NCBI GenBank assembly: GCA_004357005.1
Contig: SMWH01000130.1
Span: 1-5,779 of the forward strand
Length of the DNA stretch: 5,779 nucleotides
Source: Gammaproteobacteria bacterium
Lineage (GTDB): Bacteria; Pseudomonadota; Gammaproteobacteria; SMWH01
Direction of reading: 5' to 3'
In this document: positions 1 to 5,779 of the stretch, piece after piece
Numbering within the stretch: the first letter of the stretch is position 1
How the letters are laid out: each line of letters begins with the position of its first letter
The notes under the pieces: model-generated
What the model was told of the DNA's origin: nothing
What the model saw: only the letters and a program-made list of their open reading frames with translations
The model's database searches: none
Made by a program: the position numbers and the translations under genes

Positions 1-120
1 ATCGGCCGCGTCATCGCCCGGCCCATCGGCCGCGTCATCGTCCGGCCCATCGGCCGCGTCATCGCCCGGCCCATCGGCCGCGTCATCGCCCGGCCCATCG
101 GCCGCGTCATCGCCCGGCCC
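1..120 (-). repeat. Five in-frame 24-bp tandem repeats encoding ADGPGDDA
   Basis: Five head-to-tail 24-bp units lie at 1-24, 25-48, 49-72, 73-96 and 97-120, plus a 6-base remnant at 121-126. Four are identical. The copy at 25-48 differs by one base (T at 41), which changes Gly to Asp. The unit is a multiple of three, so copy changes keep the reading frame. It encodes ADGPGDDA on the minus strand, giving three or four Asp per unit. Each unit is itself two related 12-bp halves (8 of 12 bases equal, both starting with atcg). The array starts at the very edge of the window, so the true copy number is unknown. Near-identity suggests recent expansion by slippage or unequal recombination. Confidence 0.97.
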
Positions 121-1047
121 ATCGGCTGATGTTTCCTTCACGGGCTCGTGGAAACGTTGTGCCAGCTCTTCATCGAAAGCCACGTTGAAAACAGCCATGG
201 CCATTTCGTCTTCGTCCCAGCTGCGTATCGTGATGACGAGCCCGTCAAAGGTTGTAAACTCCGTGACGGTCACGTCCTCGGGCACATCCCCGCCCGCGCG
301 CACGTCTTCCAGCCGCAGGCCGCCCAGGGTTCCGCCGATGCTGTTGGCGGACACCGGGGACTGGAGTTCCCGGCCTTCGGGCACGTCCAGCACCACCTGG
401 TCTGTCTGTCCTCTTACTCCCTTGATCAACTCCAATGTCTCACCGTCGGGTTGGCGGATGACAACCTGGTGCACGCGTTGTGCCGCGATATCCATAATGG
501 CCTTGTCCAGCCACAGGCTCGGCGTCCTCGAGGGCGAGATATGCCCGCCGACCAGCAGGCTGAAATCGTCCCCGGATCGGCGAACAAAGGTACCGTTCGC
601 CTGCGGGGCGGTACGGCCGACGATGACCGACAAGGGTTCGCCGGCGCCATCCAGGGTGACCTGCATTCCGCCGGCATCTTCACCGGATATGTCTTCCACA
701 CCCAGGCGGGCGTAGAGGTCCGGGTTGGAGGTTTTGGTTTCCAGCACTTTCGCATCCGTCAGCTGGATCAGCAGCTTGCGCACGGCCGCATCGTTTGCGT
801 GATAACCATCTTTTTCCGCGATCGTCCAGCGGTCTTCGCGCTTTTCGAGGGTAGCGATGATTTCGCCGCCCGCGGTCGTCAGCGTGATTCCGCTGATGGA
901 ATCCACTGCGTCGGTGAGTTGCGGAAACAGCAGATCGTGTTGCTTCGCCAGTTGTCCCGGCGAACGAAGGCCGCCCAGCCAGAAGGCCAGGGCGAGCACA
1001 ACGACTGTTCCGACTCCCAGAAGACCGAGGTTCCTGCCCGTGATCAT
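1..1047 (-). CDS. DUF4340 domain protein with acidic repeat tail (3' end outside window)
   Basis: This gene reads from an ATG at 1047 through 349 open codons to base 1 with no stop, so its C-terminus is missing. The product has a short N-terminus, one membrane segment (about residues 7-26) and then a periplasmic region typical of DUF4340 proteins. The clearest mark is PDLYARLGVED at 109-119, where the family usually shows a P-x-LYxxLGV pattern. It is followed by repeated beta-strand-like stretches (for example SVIVGR, TFVRRSGDDFSLLVGG). From residue 308 the sequence turns into repeats of ADGPGDDA. The ATG overlaps the stop of the upstream GldG-like gene (ATGA, 1044-1047) and has a strong ribosome binding site, so the two are probably translated together. 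DUF4340 genes are commonly found next to GldG-type ABC transporter genes. The exact role is unknown; I infer a periplasmic partner of the transporter. Confidence 0.88.
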   Translation of the reverse strand, partial: MITGRNLGLLGVGTVVVLALAFWLGGLRSPGQLAKQHDLLFPQLTDAVDSISGITLTTAGGEIIATLEKREDRWTIAEKDGYHANDAAVRKLLIQLTDAKVLETKTSNPDLYARLGVEDISGEDAGGMQVTLDGAGEPLSVIVGRTAPQANGTFVRRSGDDFSLLVGGHISPSRTPSLWLDKAIMDIAAQRVHQVVIRQPDGETLELIKGVRGQTDQVVLDVPEGRELQSPVSANSIGGTLGGLRLEDVRAGGDVPEDVTVTEFTTFDGLVITIRSWDEDEMAMAVFNVAFDEELAQRFHEPVKETSADGPGDDAADGPGDDAADGPGDDAADGPDDDAADGPGDDAAD

Positions 1048-2975
1048 GTGGCGAGACCCTCCTTCCGGCGTGTCCGAATAAAAAAGGCGGCGAGCGCCAT
1101 CAACGACAAAAGGATCGGCACCAATGCGATATTGATGAACTTGAGCCATGCGCCCAGCCGATCGATGTCCTGGTTCAGGTCGTGGCGAACCTGGCGGAGT
1201 TCCTTGCGGATGCGGATGCGTTCTTCCTGGAAGCGTTCCAGTTCCATGCGTTGTTCATCAGTCAATATCAAAGACCCTGCGTCTTCACGCTGGGATTGCA
1301 GCTCCGTGAGACGGCGTTCCATTTCCCTCAGTTCCTGCTGCAGACCCTGTTCTGTCGTGCGGAACTGTGCGTCCGCCTGACGTTGCATTTCTTCCACCCG
1401 CAGGAAGGGGCGCGAGTAGCTGGCCCGGCTGCGCACACCGATGAGGTCTTCGCTGCCGGCCATCACATCCAAGCTGTTCACGATGAGATCACCATTGCTG
1501 GCGAAGGCCGAGGACAGGCGCCGGCCCAGGAAGTTCTGGGTTTGTACCCAGAAGCGATCGGCGAGCAGGTCCGAGTCGGCGAAGATCACCACGTTGATGT
1601 CACCGTCGGATTCGGTGAGATAGTCGCCTTTCTCTTCATCTTCATCGTCATCGTCCTCGTCCTCTTCGTCGTTTTGGTCCGGGGGGCCGTCTGGAAAGGC
1701 TGTTTTGGCTGGACCTTGTACCCGGGCGGCGATGACGTATTTTTCCCCGGTGGGTTGGAAACCATCGAACAACACCATGGGGTCCGGCAGGAACATGAAG
1801 CGATCCGCGTTGATGGGCGCCGCCCGGGTGCTCGATGTGAGCAGAGGGACGAACTGCAGCGCATCGTCTTCCCTGGCTTTGGTGAGAAAGCCTGCAGTGC
1901 CGGCAATCACCCGTTCCAGGTCCGCGGTGATGATCTCATCGCGGTTGATGGTGTCGCCGATAAAACTGAGGATGGCCAGGTGCCGGATCGGTGGTTGTGT
2001 GGGACTCACGTTGATACTCAGCGCCAGTTCCGCATCACCCACCAGCAACTGCTTGTCATAACCCACTCCCCAGGCCCGCAAAAGGTCGGGGAGATCCGAA
2101 TCCCGCGGGGCGCCGATGGCGACCATGGGGTTGGTGGGATCCTGCCGGGGCTGATCGGCTTCCGAGTAGGGATCCACAAACACCAGGGCCCGGCCGCCAC
2201 CCAGCACATACTGGTCGATGGCGAAACGCGCGCCGTCACTCAGGTTCTTGGGGTGCACGATCATGAGCAGGTCTATGTCCTCATCGACCGTGTCGATGGA
2301 GGGCGCCAGCGTGCGGACATCGAAGAGCTGGCCGATCTGCTCGATGATGGTCCACGCCGGCAGGGTCCGCCTGGTCGCGGGATCAAAGCCGGCGGTGATG
2401 GGCAGGGAGCTGATCACGCCGATGATTGGTTTCTTCGGATTGGCCAGTGAAAACACCAGCCGGGCCAGGTCGTACTCGAGAAAGGTTTCCTTGTCCGGCC
2501 GGAAAAACGGGATCACCATGACGTCGTCAACGCTGTTGGTGCCGGCGAGCCCGAGATAGACGCTGCTGCCCTGGACGTTGACCGGGACCGCTTGCAGTCC
2601 GAACTGCGCCGCCCGGTCTTCCTCTTCCGAGAAGGGCACGGGGTCCACGACGGTCAGGCGCAGCTTTCCATTGCTCTGGGCCACGAACTCCTCCACGAAC
2701 TCGCGCACGCGGGCCGCATAGTCGCGCAGGAAGGGGTTCTCGCGGGACGAATCCTGGGAGAAGAAAAAATAGAGATTGATGGGCTCGTCGATCTTGTCGA
2801 GGACGGCTTTGGTGCCGTCGGACAGGCTGTAAAACCCGCTTTCGGTCAGATCCAGGCGCGCGCCGCGAAACAGGTTGTTGCTGAGAATGATGATGGCGAC
2901 GAACAGCACCGCCATGATGGCCAGTCCCGAGAGCGACATCAGCTTCCGTTTCTGTGTCAGGGTTTTTTGGGTCAT
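1044..2975 (-). CDS. GldG-family ABC transporter auxiliary protein
   Basis: This 643-residue protein is anchored at both ends. A Lys/Arg-rich N-terminus leads into a membrane segment at about 14-34, and a second segment lies at about 614-633 before a basic tail (RTRRK). The bulk is therefore predicted to be periplasmic. Just after the first segment comes RLDLTESGFYSLSDGTK (40-56), the hallmark of GldG-like proteins. A Rossmann-like part with LLMIVHPKNLSDGARFAID and VLGGGRALVFVDPYSE (about 236-272) fits the ABC_transp_aux domain. NVVIFADSDLLADRFW and SNGDLIVNSLD follow the acidic insert at about 432-448. Residues about 528-606 are strongly helical and charged and probably form a coiled-coil hairpin. 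The ATG at 2975 is 10 bases after the permease stop. The leader before it shows no good Shine-Dalgarno match, so coupling to the permease is likely. In gliding bacteria GldG works with GldA and GldF; here the substrate is unknown. Confidence 0.9.
   Translation of the reverse strand: MTQKTLTQKRKLMSLSGLAIMAVLFVAIIILSNNLFRGARLDLTESGFYSLSDGTKAVLDKIDEPINLYFFFSQDSSRENPFLRDYAARVREFVEEFVAQSNGKLRLTVVDPVPFSEEEDRAAQFGLQAVPVNVQGSSVYLGLAGTNSVDDVMVIPFFRPDKETFLEYDLARLVFSLANPKKPIIGVISSLPITAGFDPATRRTLPAWTIIEQIGQLFDVRTLAPSIDTVDEDIDLLMIVHPKNLSDGARFAIDQYVLGGGRALVFVDPYSEADQPRQDPTNPMVAIGAPRDSDLPDLLRAWGVGYDKQLLVGDAELALSINVSPTQPPIRHLAILSFIGDTINRDEIITADLERVIAGTAGFLTKAREDDALQFVPLLTSSTRAAPINADRFMFLPDPMVLFDGFQPTGEKYVIAARVQGPAKTAFPDGPPDQNDEEDEDDDDEDEEKGDYLTESDGDINVVIFADSDLLADRFWVQTQNFLGRRLSSAFASNGDLIVNSLDVMAGSEDLIGVRSRASYSRPFLRVEEMQRQADAQFRTTEQGLQQELREMERRLTELQSQREDAGSLILTDEQRMELERFQEERIRIRKELRQVRHDLNQDIDRLGAWLKFINIALVPILLSLMALAAFFIRTRRKEGLAT
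1058..1064 (-). promoter_or_regulatory. Ribosome binding site for the DUF4340 gene
   Basis: On the minus strand AAGGAGG lies 10 bases before the ATG at 1047, inside the last codons (Arg-Lys-Glu-Gly) of the GldG-like gene. It fixes the DUF4340 start and shows the gene can be initiated independently as well as by coupling through the ATGA overlap. Confidence 0.75.
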
Positions 2976-2985
2976 TGGGTCAGTT

Positions 2986-3720
2986 TCAGTCCGCTTTCTT
3001 CAGATCGATGAGTATGGCGTTGGCAATCAGAAAGAAGCTGATCAGGGCAACGAAATAGATGAAATCCCTGAAATCAATAACACCTTTGCTGATGGACGAG
3101 TAGTGAGTCAGAAAACTCAGACTGGCGATGCCGTCGATCAGGACCTGCGGCGCCCAGCCGTAAAAGAAGTCGAGTACCAACGGAAAACCGGCAAGCAGGA
3201 ACATGAAACAGGTGACCACTGTAAGAATGAAAGCCACTACCTGGTTCCTGGAAAGTGCGGAGATGGCCGCGCCGATGGACAGGAAACCGCCTGCCATGAG
3301 GAAACTGCCCACATAGGCCGCGAAGATCACGCCGTTGTCCGGGTCACCCAGGTAGTTGACGGTGATCCATATCGGGAAAGTGAGTCCGAGTGCGATTCCG
3401 GTAAAGGCCCACGCCGCCAGGAACTTGCCCAACACCACCTGGTACATGCTGACGGGCAGGGTCAACAGCAGTTCAATGGTTCCGCTTTTTCGCTCCTCCG
3501 CCCACAAGCGCATGGTGATGGCGGGGATGAGGAACAGGTACAACCAGGGGTGGAACGAGAAGAACGGAATCAGGTCGGCCTGGCCGCGTTCATAGAAGTT
3601 GCCGATGTAAAAGGTGAATACGCCCGTGAGCACCAGAAAGATGACAATAAACACATAAGCCACGGGTGTGGAGAAATAGCTCACCAGCTCGCGGCGAAAG
3701 ATCGTAACAACCGCTTTCAT
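2986..3720 (-). CDS. ABC-2 type transporter permease (GldF-like)
   Basis: This is a 244-residue integral inner-membrane protein with about six hydrophobic segments, near 18-40, 57-72, 101-123, 134-156, 163-186 and 219-240. Between segments two and three sits EERKSGTIELLLTLPVS (75-91), the E-x4-GT-x-E-x-L loop typical of ABC-2 permeases and especially of the GldF group. The N-terminal KAVVTIFRRELVSYFSTPVA is also typical of the group, with an amphipathic helix entering the first segment. The length matches single-domain permeases of this type, so it probably works as a homodimer with the ATPase encoded just upstream. The start ATG overlaps the ATPase stop (ATGA, 3717-3720) and has a strong ribosome binding site. 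The family is clear; the transported substrate cannot be read from sequence. Confidence 0.93.
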   Translation of the reverse strand: MKAVVTIFRRELVSYFSTPVAYVFIVIFLVLTGVFTFYIGNFYERGQADLIPFFSFHPWLYLFLIPAITMRLWAEERKSGTIELLLTLPVSMYQVVLGKFLAAWAFTGIALGLTFPIWITVNYLGDPDNGVIFAAYVGSFLMAGGFLSIGAAISALSRNQVVAFILTVVTCFMFLLAGFPLVLDFFYGWAPQVLIDGIASLSFLTHYSSISKGVIDFRDFIYFVALISFFLIANAILIDLKKAD

Positions 3721-4640
3721 TCCTGCACCTCCGTGGTGATATCGCGGAACACTTCGTCCAGACGACCGTGATCCACCTGAATATCAACGACGTTCCAGTC
3801 CTGATCCCGGGCCAGCGCGCTGACTGAAGGGAATATCACCCTGCCGTCTTTGGGGAGCGCGGTGAGATGACCGTCTTCACTCGACTCCACCCGGCGCACG
3901 TCATCGAGTTCGCCGAGGAGTTTTTTCGCGTCCGGGGCGTTGTCGATTTTCAAGGTGACCGCGTTGTGATAACGGGATCGCGTCTGCAGTCCTTCCGGCG
4001 TGTCGTCGGCGACGATGCGCCCGTCGGCGATGATGATGACGCGGGTGCACACCGCGGTCACCTCTTCGAGAATGTGGGTGGACACCACGATGATCTTGTC
4101 CGGCGCCATGTTGTTGATGAGCGTGCGGACTTCGTGTTTCTGATTCGGATCCAGCCCGTCGGTGGGTTCGTCCAGGATCAGCACTTCCGGGTCGTGAAGG
4201 ATGGCCTGGGCAAGTCCGACACGTCGCCGGAATCCCTTCGACAAAGTATCGATGGGCTGATGCAACACCTGGTCCAGATGCAGGTGCTCGACGACGTAAG
4301 CCATGCGTCGTCGACGATGGTCGCCTTCGAGTCCGCGGATGTCCGCCACGAAATCCAGGAACGCCATGGGTGTCATCTCGCCGTAACCGGGAGCGCCTTC
4401 CGGGAGATAGCCCATGCGCCGTTTGGCTTCGACCGGGTTTTCCTGCACATCGAAACCGCACACGCTGACGCTGCCGTCCGTGGGCGCGAGAAACCCGGTG
4501 ATCATCTTCATGGTCGTGGATTTCCCGGCGCCGTTGGGTCCCAGGAAGCCAAGGACCTCGCCGGCTTCGACACTGAAGCTGATGCCGTCCACCGCGACCA
4601 GGGGTCCATAGTGTTTGCTCAAACTTTTTGTGACGATCAC
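3717..4640 (-). CDS. ABC transporter ATP-binding protein (GldA-like)
   Basis: This 307-residue cytoplasmic ATPase drives the adjacent permease. Motifs appear in order: Walker A GPNGAGKST (34-42); a Q-loop region reading GYLPEGAPGYGEMT (77-90), with Glu where most ABC ATPases have Gln; a signature LSKGFRRRVGLAQA (133-146); Walker B LILDEP (154-159) with catalytic Glu158; the D-loop GLD at 162-164; and the switch His189 in VVSTHILEE. The Glu in the Q-loop and the SKGFRRR signature are usual for the GldA/drug-export-like branch. About 90 C-terminal residues (220-307) form the small accessory domain seen in this branch. The start is GTG at 4640, giving the expected MIVTKSLSKHYG opening. AAGGA at 4651-4655 lies 10 bases upstream. 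It is the first gene of the four-gene operon. Confidence 0.95.
   Translation of the reverse strand: MIVTKSLSKHYGPLVAVDGISFSVEAGEVLGFLGPNGAGKSTTMKMITGFLAPTDGSVSVCGFDVQENPVEAKRRMGYLPEGAPGYGEMTPMAFLDFVADIRGLEGDHRRRRMAYVVEHLHLDQVLHQPIDTLSKGFRRRVGLAQAILHDPEVLILDEPTDGLDPNQKHEVRTLINNMAPDKIIVVSTHILEEVTAVCTRVIIIADGRIVADDTPEGLQTRSRYHNAVTLKIDNAPDAKKLLGELDDVRRVESSEDGHLTALPKDGRVIFPSVSALARDQDWNVVDIQVDHGRLDEVFRDITTEVQE
3727..3732 (-). promoter_or_regulatory. Ribosome binding site for the permease gene
   Basis: GGAGGT on the minus strand lies 6 bases before the permease ATG at 3720, within the last codons of the ATPase gene. It supports that start over any downstream Met and fits coupled translation through the ATGA overlap. 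Confidence 0.8.
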
Positions 4641-4739
4641 GACCGTCCGTTCCTTTTCTGCCAGTCTGTCCGGGCCCGGCGGGATGGCCGAACCATGAAA
4701 GCCGGCAATTCTCTCAAGTTGGCCCTGTTTTGCAAGACC

Positions 4740-4778
4740 CCCCGGTCACCCCAGGCTCAACATGGGGACAACCCGGGG
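4740..4778. repeat. Nested GC-rich inverted repeat
   Basis: The outer arms CCCCGG (4740-4745) and CCGGGG (4773-4778) enclose inner arms CCCCA (4749-4753) and TGGGG (4763-4767) around a 9-base loop. The internal loop is 3 and 5 bases. No T-run follows on either strand, so it is not a classic terminator. It may be a leader structure, an operator or a chance pairing in GC-rich DNA. Confidence 0.3.
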
Positions 4779-4972
4779 CCAGCGCGTCGTCGTCGTGGGT
4801 TCACGCCCGTGCCCGCCGGGGCAGGCCCAGGCTCCCGGAGCCCGTCCCAAATCAGGCTGAATCGTCCGGAAACCGGCGCCGGTCGTCGGATTCGTGAAGT
4901 GTGTCACTGGTATTTGGCGAAGCGGGCCTTAATCTGTCCAGATGCTTGGGGCCAGGGGGATGTCGCACGCCC

Positions 4973-4976
4973 GGAG
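4973..4976 (+). promoter_or_regulatory. Ribosome binding site for the 4985 gene
   Basis: GGAG lies 8 bases before the GTG at 4985. A second purine-rich stretch, AAGGAG (4980-4985), overlaps this GTG and would instead suit a CTG at 4994, 8 bases further on. Both starts give the same signal peptide, so the mature protein is unaffected. Confidence 0.45.
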
Positions 4977-4984
4977 AACAAGGA

Positions 4985-5614
4985 GTGAGAGTTCTGACTC
5001 GATCGCTGGCCATGGTCGTGAGCCTGTTGTGGCTCGTCACGTCACCAATTCAGCAAAGCTGGGCACAGACACCGCTGTCTGAGCCCGGGGCTCCTTCCGT
5101 CACCTGGAACCATTCCGCCGACGCGGTCATTCTCGAACTTCGAACCGAAACCGGCATGATTGCGGGTGATGACAATGCCACGGTCATCCGTGTCTTTGGT
5201 GATGGAGCCGTCGAAGCCTACCTCCCGATCTACTTGAAACGGGCGGGAACGTGGCGTATGCAGATTTCCGATGAAGAGCTCCGTTCTCTTGTCGACGAAG
5301 CGGTCAGGTTCCGGATCTTCGATATGCGCCAGTCCGATTTGGCGGAAGCGGTGCATCAGGCATCGCGCGGAAAAGCCGCCACGAGTGATTTGGTCGTGCA
5401 AGTATCAGACCCGGATATCACCGAACTCAGTGTCCGTTTGCAACTGGAAATCGCAAACGGCGTCGTCCCTCTAGAACAAACAATCCGCATTCTCGATTTG
5501 CAGCGTTCCGCGCGCGAATATCCCGAAGTCGAAGGATTGGATGAACTCGCCGCTTTTGCGAGACGCATTGACGCGTTTTCACAATCTTCGAACATGGCAC
5601 GGATCAGCCAATGA
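4985..5614 (+). CDS. Secreted protein of unknown function
   Basis: I do not recognise a named family. From the GTG at 4985 the product is 209 residues. It opens with a clear signal peptide: two Arg near the start, a hydrophobic core (LAMVVSLLWLV, 8-18) and a probable cleavage after Ala27 in QSWA-QT. There is no lipobox Cys, and no Cys at all in the mature part. So it is probably soluble in the periplasm or exported. The mature domain has beta-rich stretches (AVILELRTETG, ATVIRVFGDGAVEAYLP) followed by ISDEELRSLVDEAVRFRIFDM, a helix that starts with a Ser-Asp-Glu-Glu cap, then more strands (TSDLVVQVSDP, LSVRLQLEI) and a helical C-terminus. A longer reading from GTG 4901 would add a low-complexity, non-signal-like N-terminus and is rejected. 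The stop overlaps the next start (ATGA), so the two genes are probably co-translated and may act together. Confidence 0.8.
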   Translation: MRVLTRSLAMVVSLLWLVTSPIQQSWAQTPLSEPGAPSVTWNHSADAVILELRTETGMIAGDDNATVIRVFGDGAVEAYLPIYLKRAGTWRMQISDEELRSLVDEAVRFRIFDMRQSDLAEAVHQASRGKAATSDLVVQVSDPDITELSVRLQLEIANGVVPLEQTIRILDLQRSAREYPEVEGLDELAAFARRIDAFSQSSNMARISQ

Positions 5615-5779
5615 TGCGACGACTTGTTCCAGTGCTCGCAATGTTTGCGATGGCGGCATCAGGCAGCCTGACGGCCGGTACCTACTTCTTTGCAGAATCA
5701 GTTGGAGACCCGGAAATCATCGTTCATGCGGTTGGTTACCAGGGCGTGGGTGGCGTTTACCAAACCACTATTTGTATCG
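5611..5779 (+). CDS. Exported protein, 5' part only; possible matrixin-like metalloprotease
   Basis: The first 56 codons are present before the window ends. The ATG at 5611 overlaps the previous stop (TGA 5612-5614); a second ATG follows at 5614. The protein starts MMRRLVPVLAMFAMAASG, a basic tip and hydrophobic core typical of a signal peptide, with cleavage likely near residues 18-22. The mature start includes DPEIIVHAVGYQGVGGVYQ and then TTICI. A pattern of His, then Gly-Tyr-x-Gly-x-Gly-Gly, then Val/Ile-Cys-Ile reminds me of the N-terminal part of secreted matrixin-family metalloproteases in marine gammaproteobacteria. The zinc-binding HExxH motif would lie beyond the window, so this is a weak, memory-based guess. 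That an exported protein begins here is much surer. Confidence 0.75.
   Translation, partial: MMRRLVPVLAMFAMAASGSLTAGTYFFAESVGDPEIIVHAVGYQGVGGVYQTTICI

Larger units (their letters stand above)
4641..4984. other. Divergent intergenic region, likely promoters for both sides
   Basis: These 344 bases separate the leftward transporter operon from the rightward secreted-protein genes, so promoters for both should lie here. I see no strong sigma-70 pair in either direction. The best rightward hint is a weak extended -10 (TGGTATTTG, 4908-4916). A TTGCAA (4730-4735) could be a leftward -35 but has no good -10 partner. Palindromes are frequent: CCGGGCCCGG (4670-4679), ACCGGCGCCGGT (4872-4883), a 5-bp hairpin GGCTC/GAGCC (4830-4842) and a nested inverted repeat at 4740-4778. 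Any could be an operator or RNA structure, but none matches a site I know. An open frame from ATG 4695 to 4988 is judged non-coding. Confidence 0.5.

Noticed and set aside
1..120. Possible CRISPR array
   Set aside because: The 24-bp units are directly adjacent with no unique spacers, and they lie in frame inside a coding region.
148..1380. Plus-strand open frame (410 codons) opposite the DUF4340 and GldG-like genes
   Set aside because: It spans the antisense of two genes and their overlap, and shows no domain, signal or suitable ribosome binding site.
1182..2450. Long plus-strand open frame (422 codons) opposite the GldG-like gene
   Set aside because: Its translation is low in recognisable motifs and it lies wholly antisense to a gene with clear family signatures; long antisense frames are expected in GC-rich DNA.
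4740..4778. Rho-independent terminator
   Set aside because: There is no T-run after the stem on either strand, and the genes on both sides point away from it, so no transcript needs to end here.
4901..4984. Upstream GTG start (4901) for the secreted 209-residue protein
   Set aside because: The added 28 residues would bury the signal peptide and include Cys, Gly and Pro-rich sequence unlike a leader; the GTG at 4985 has a ribosome binding site and gives a normal signal peptide.
3867..4988. Plus-strand open frame over the ATPase gene and the intergenic region, including a shorter start at 4695
   Set aside because: Most is antisense to the ATPase. The intergenic part encodes a Pro/Arg/Gly-rich low-complexity stretch without a convincing ribosome binding site.

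Overview
The window reads as chromosomal DNA of a moderately GC-rich Gram-negative proteobacterium. My best guess is a gammaproteobacterium, because the GldG-type protein and its partner order resemble the set common there. This is an inference from remembered family features; no database search was made. There are no RNA genes, insertion sequences, CRISPR arrays or phage genes.

Positions 1-4640 (minus strand) hold one tightly packed operon, read from right to left. It encodes an ABC ATPase (4640-3717, GTG start), a six-segment ABC-2 permease (3720-2986), a GldG-family auxiliary protein (2975-1044) and a DUF4340 protein (1047 to beyond base 1). Three junctions are tight: ATGA overlaps at 3717-3720 and 1044-1047, and a 10-bp gap at 2976-2985. 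Together they look like a Gld-type ABC transporter. The ATPase powers the permease in the inner membrane, and two membrane-anchored proteins with large periplasmic domains are made in step with them. The substrate is not known for this family outside gliding bacteria. The DUF4340 gene has no stop in the window. Its 3' part becomes five tandem in-frame 24-bp repeats (1-120) that encode an Asp-rich tail and run off the edge. The GldG-like protein also carries an acidic, low-complexity insert.

Positions 4641-4984 are a divergent intergenic region with GC-rich inverted repeats and no convincing gene. From 4985 (plus strand) two secreted-protein genes follow, joined by another ATGA overlap. The first is a 209-aa protein of unknown family with a signal peptide (GTG start). 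The second is the first 56 codons of another exported protein, tentatively the start of a matrixin-like metalloprotease.

The most unusual items are the repeat-encoded acidic tail and its parallel with the acidic insert in the neighbouring gene. The unidentified secreted pair is also worth a look. I see no clear sign of a wholly new system.
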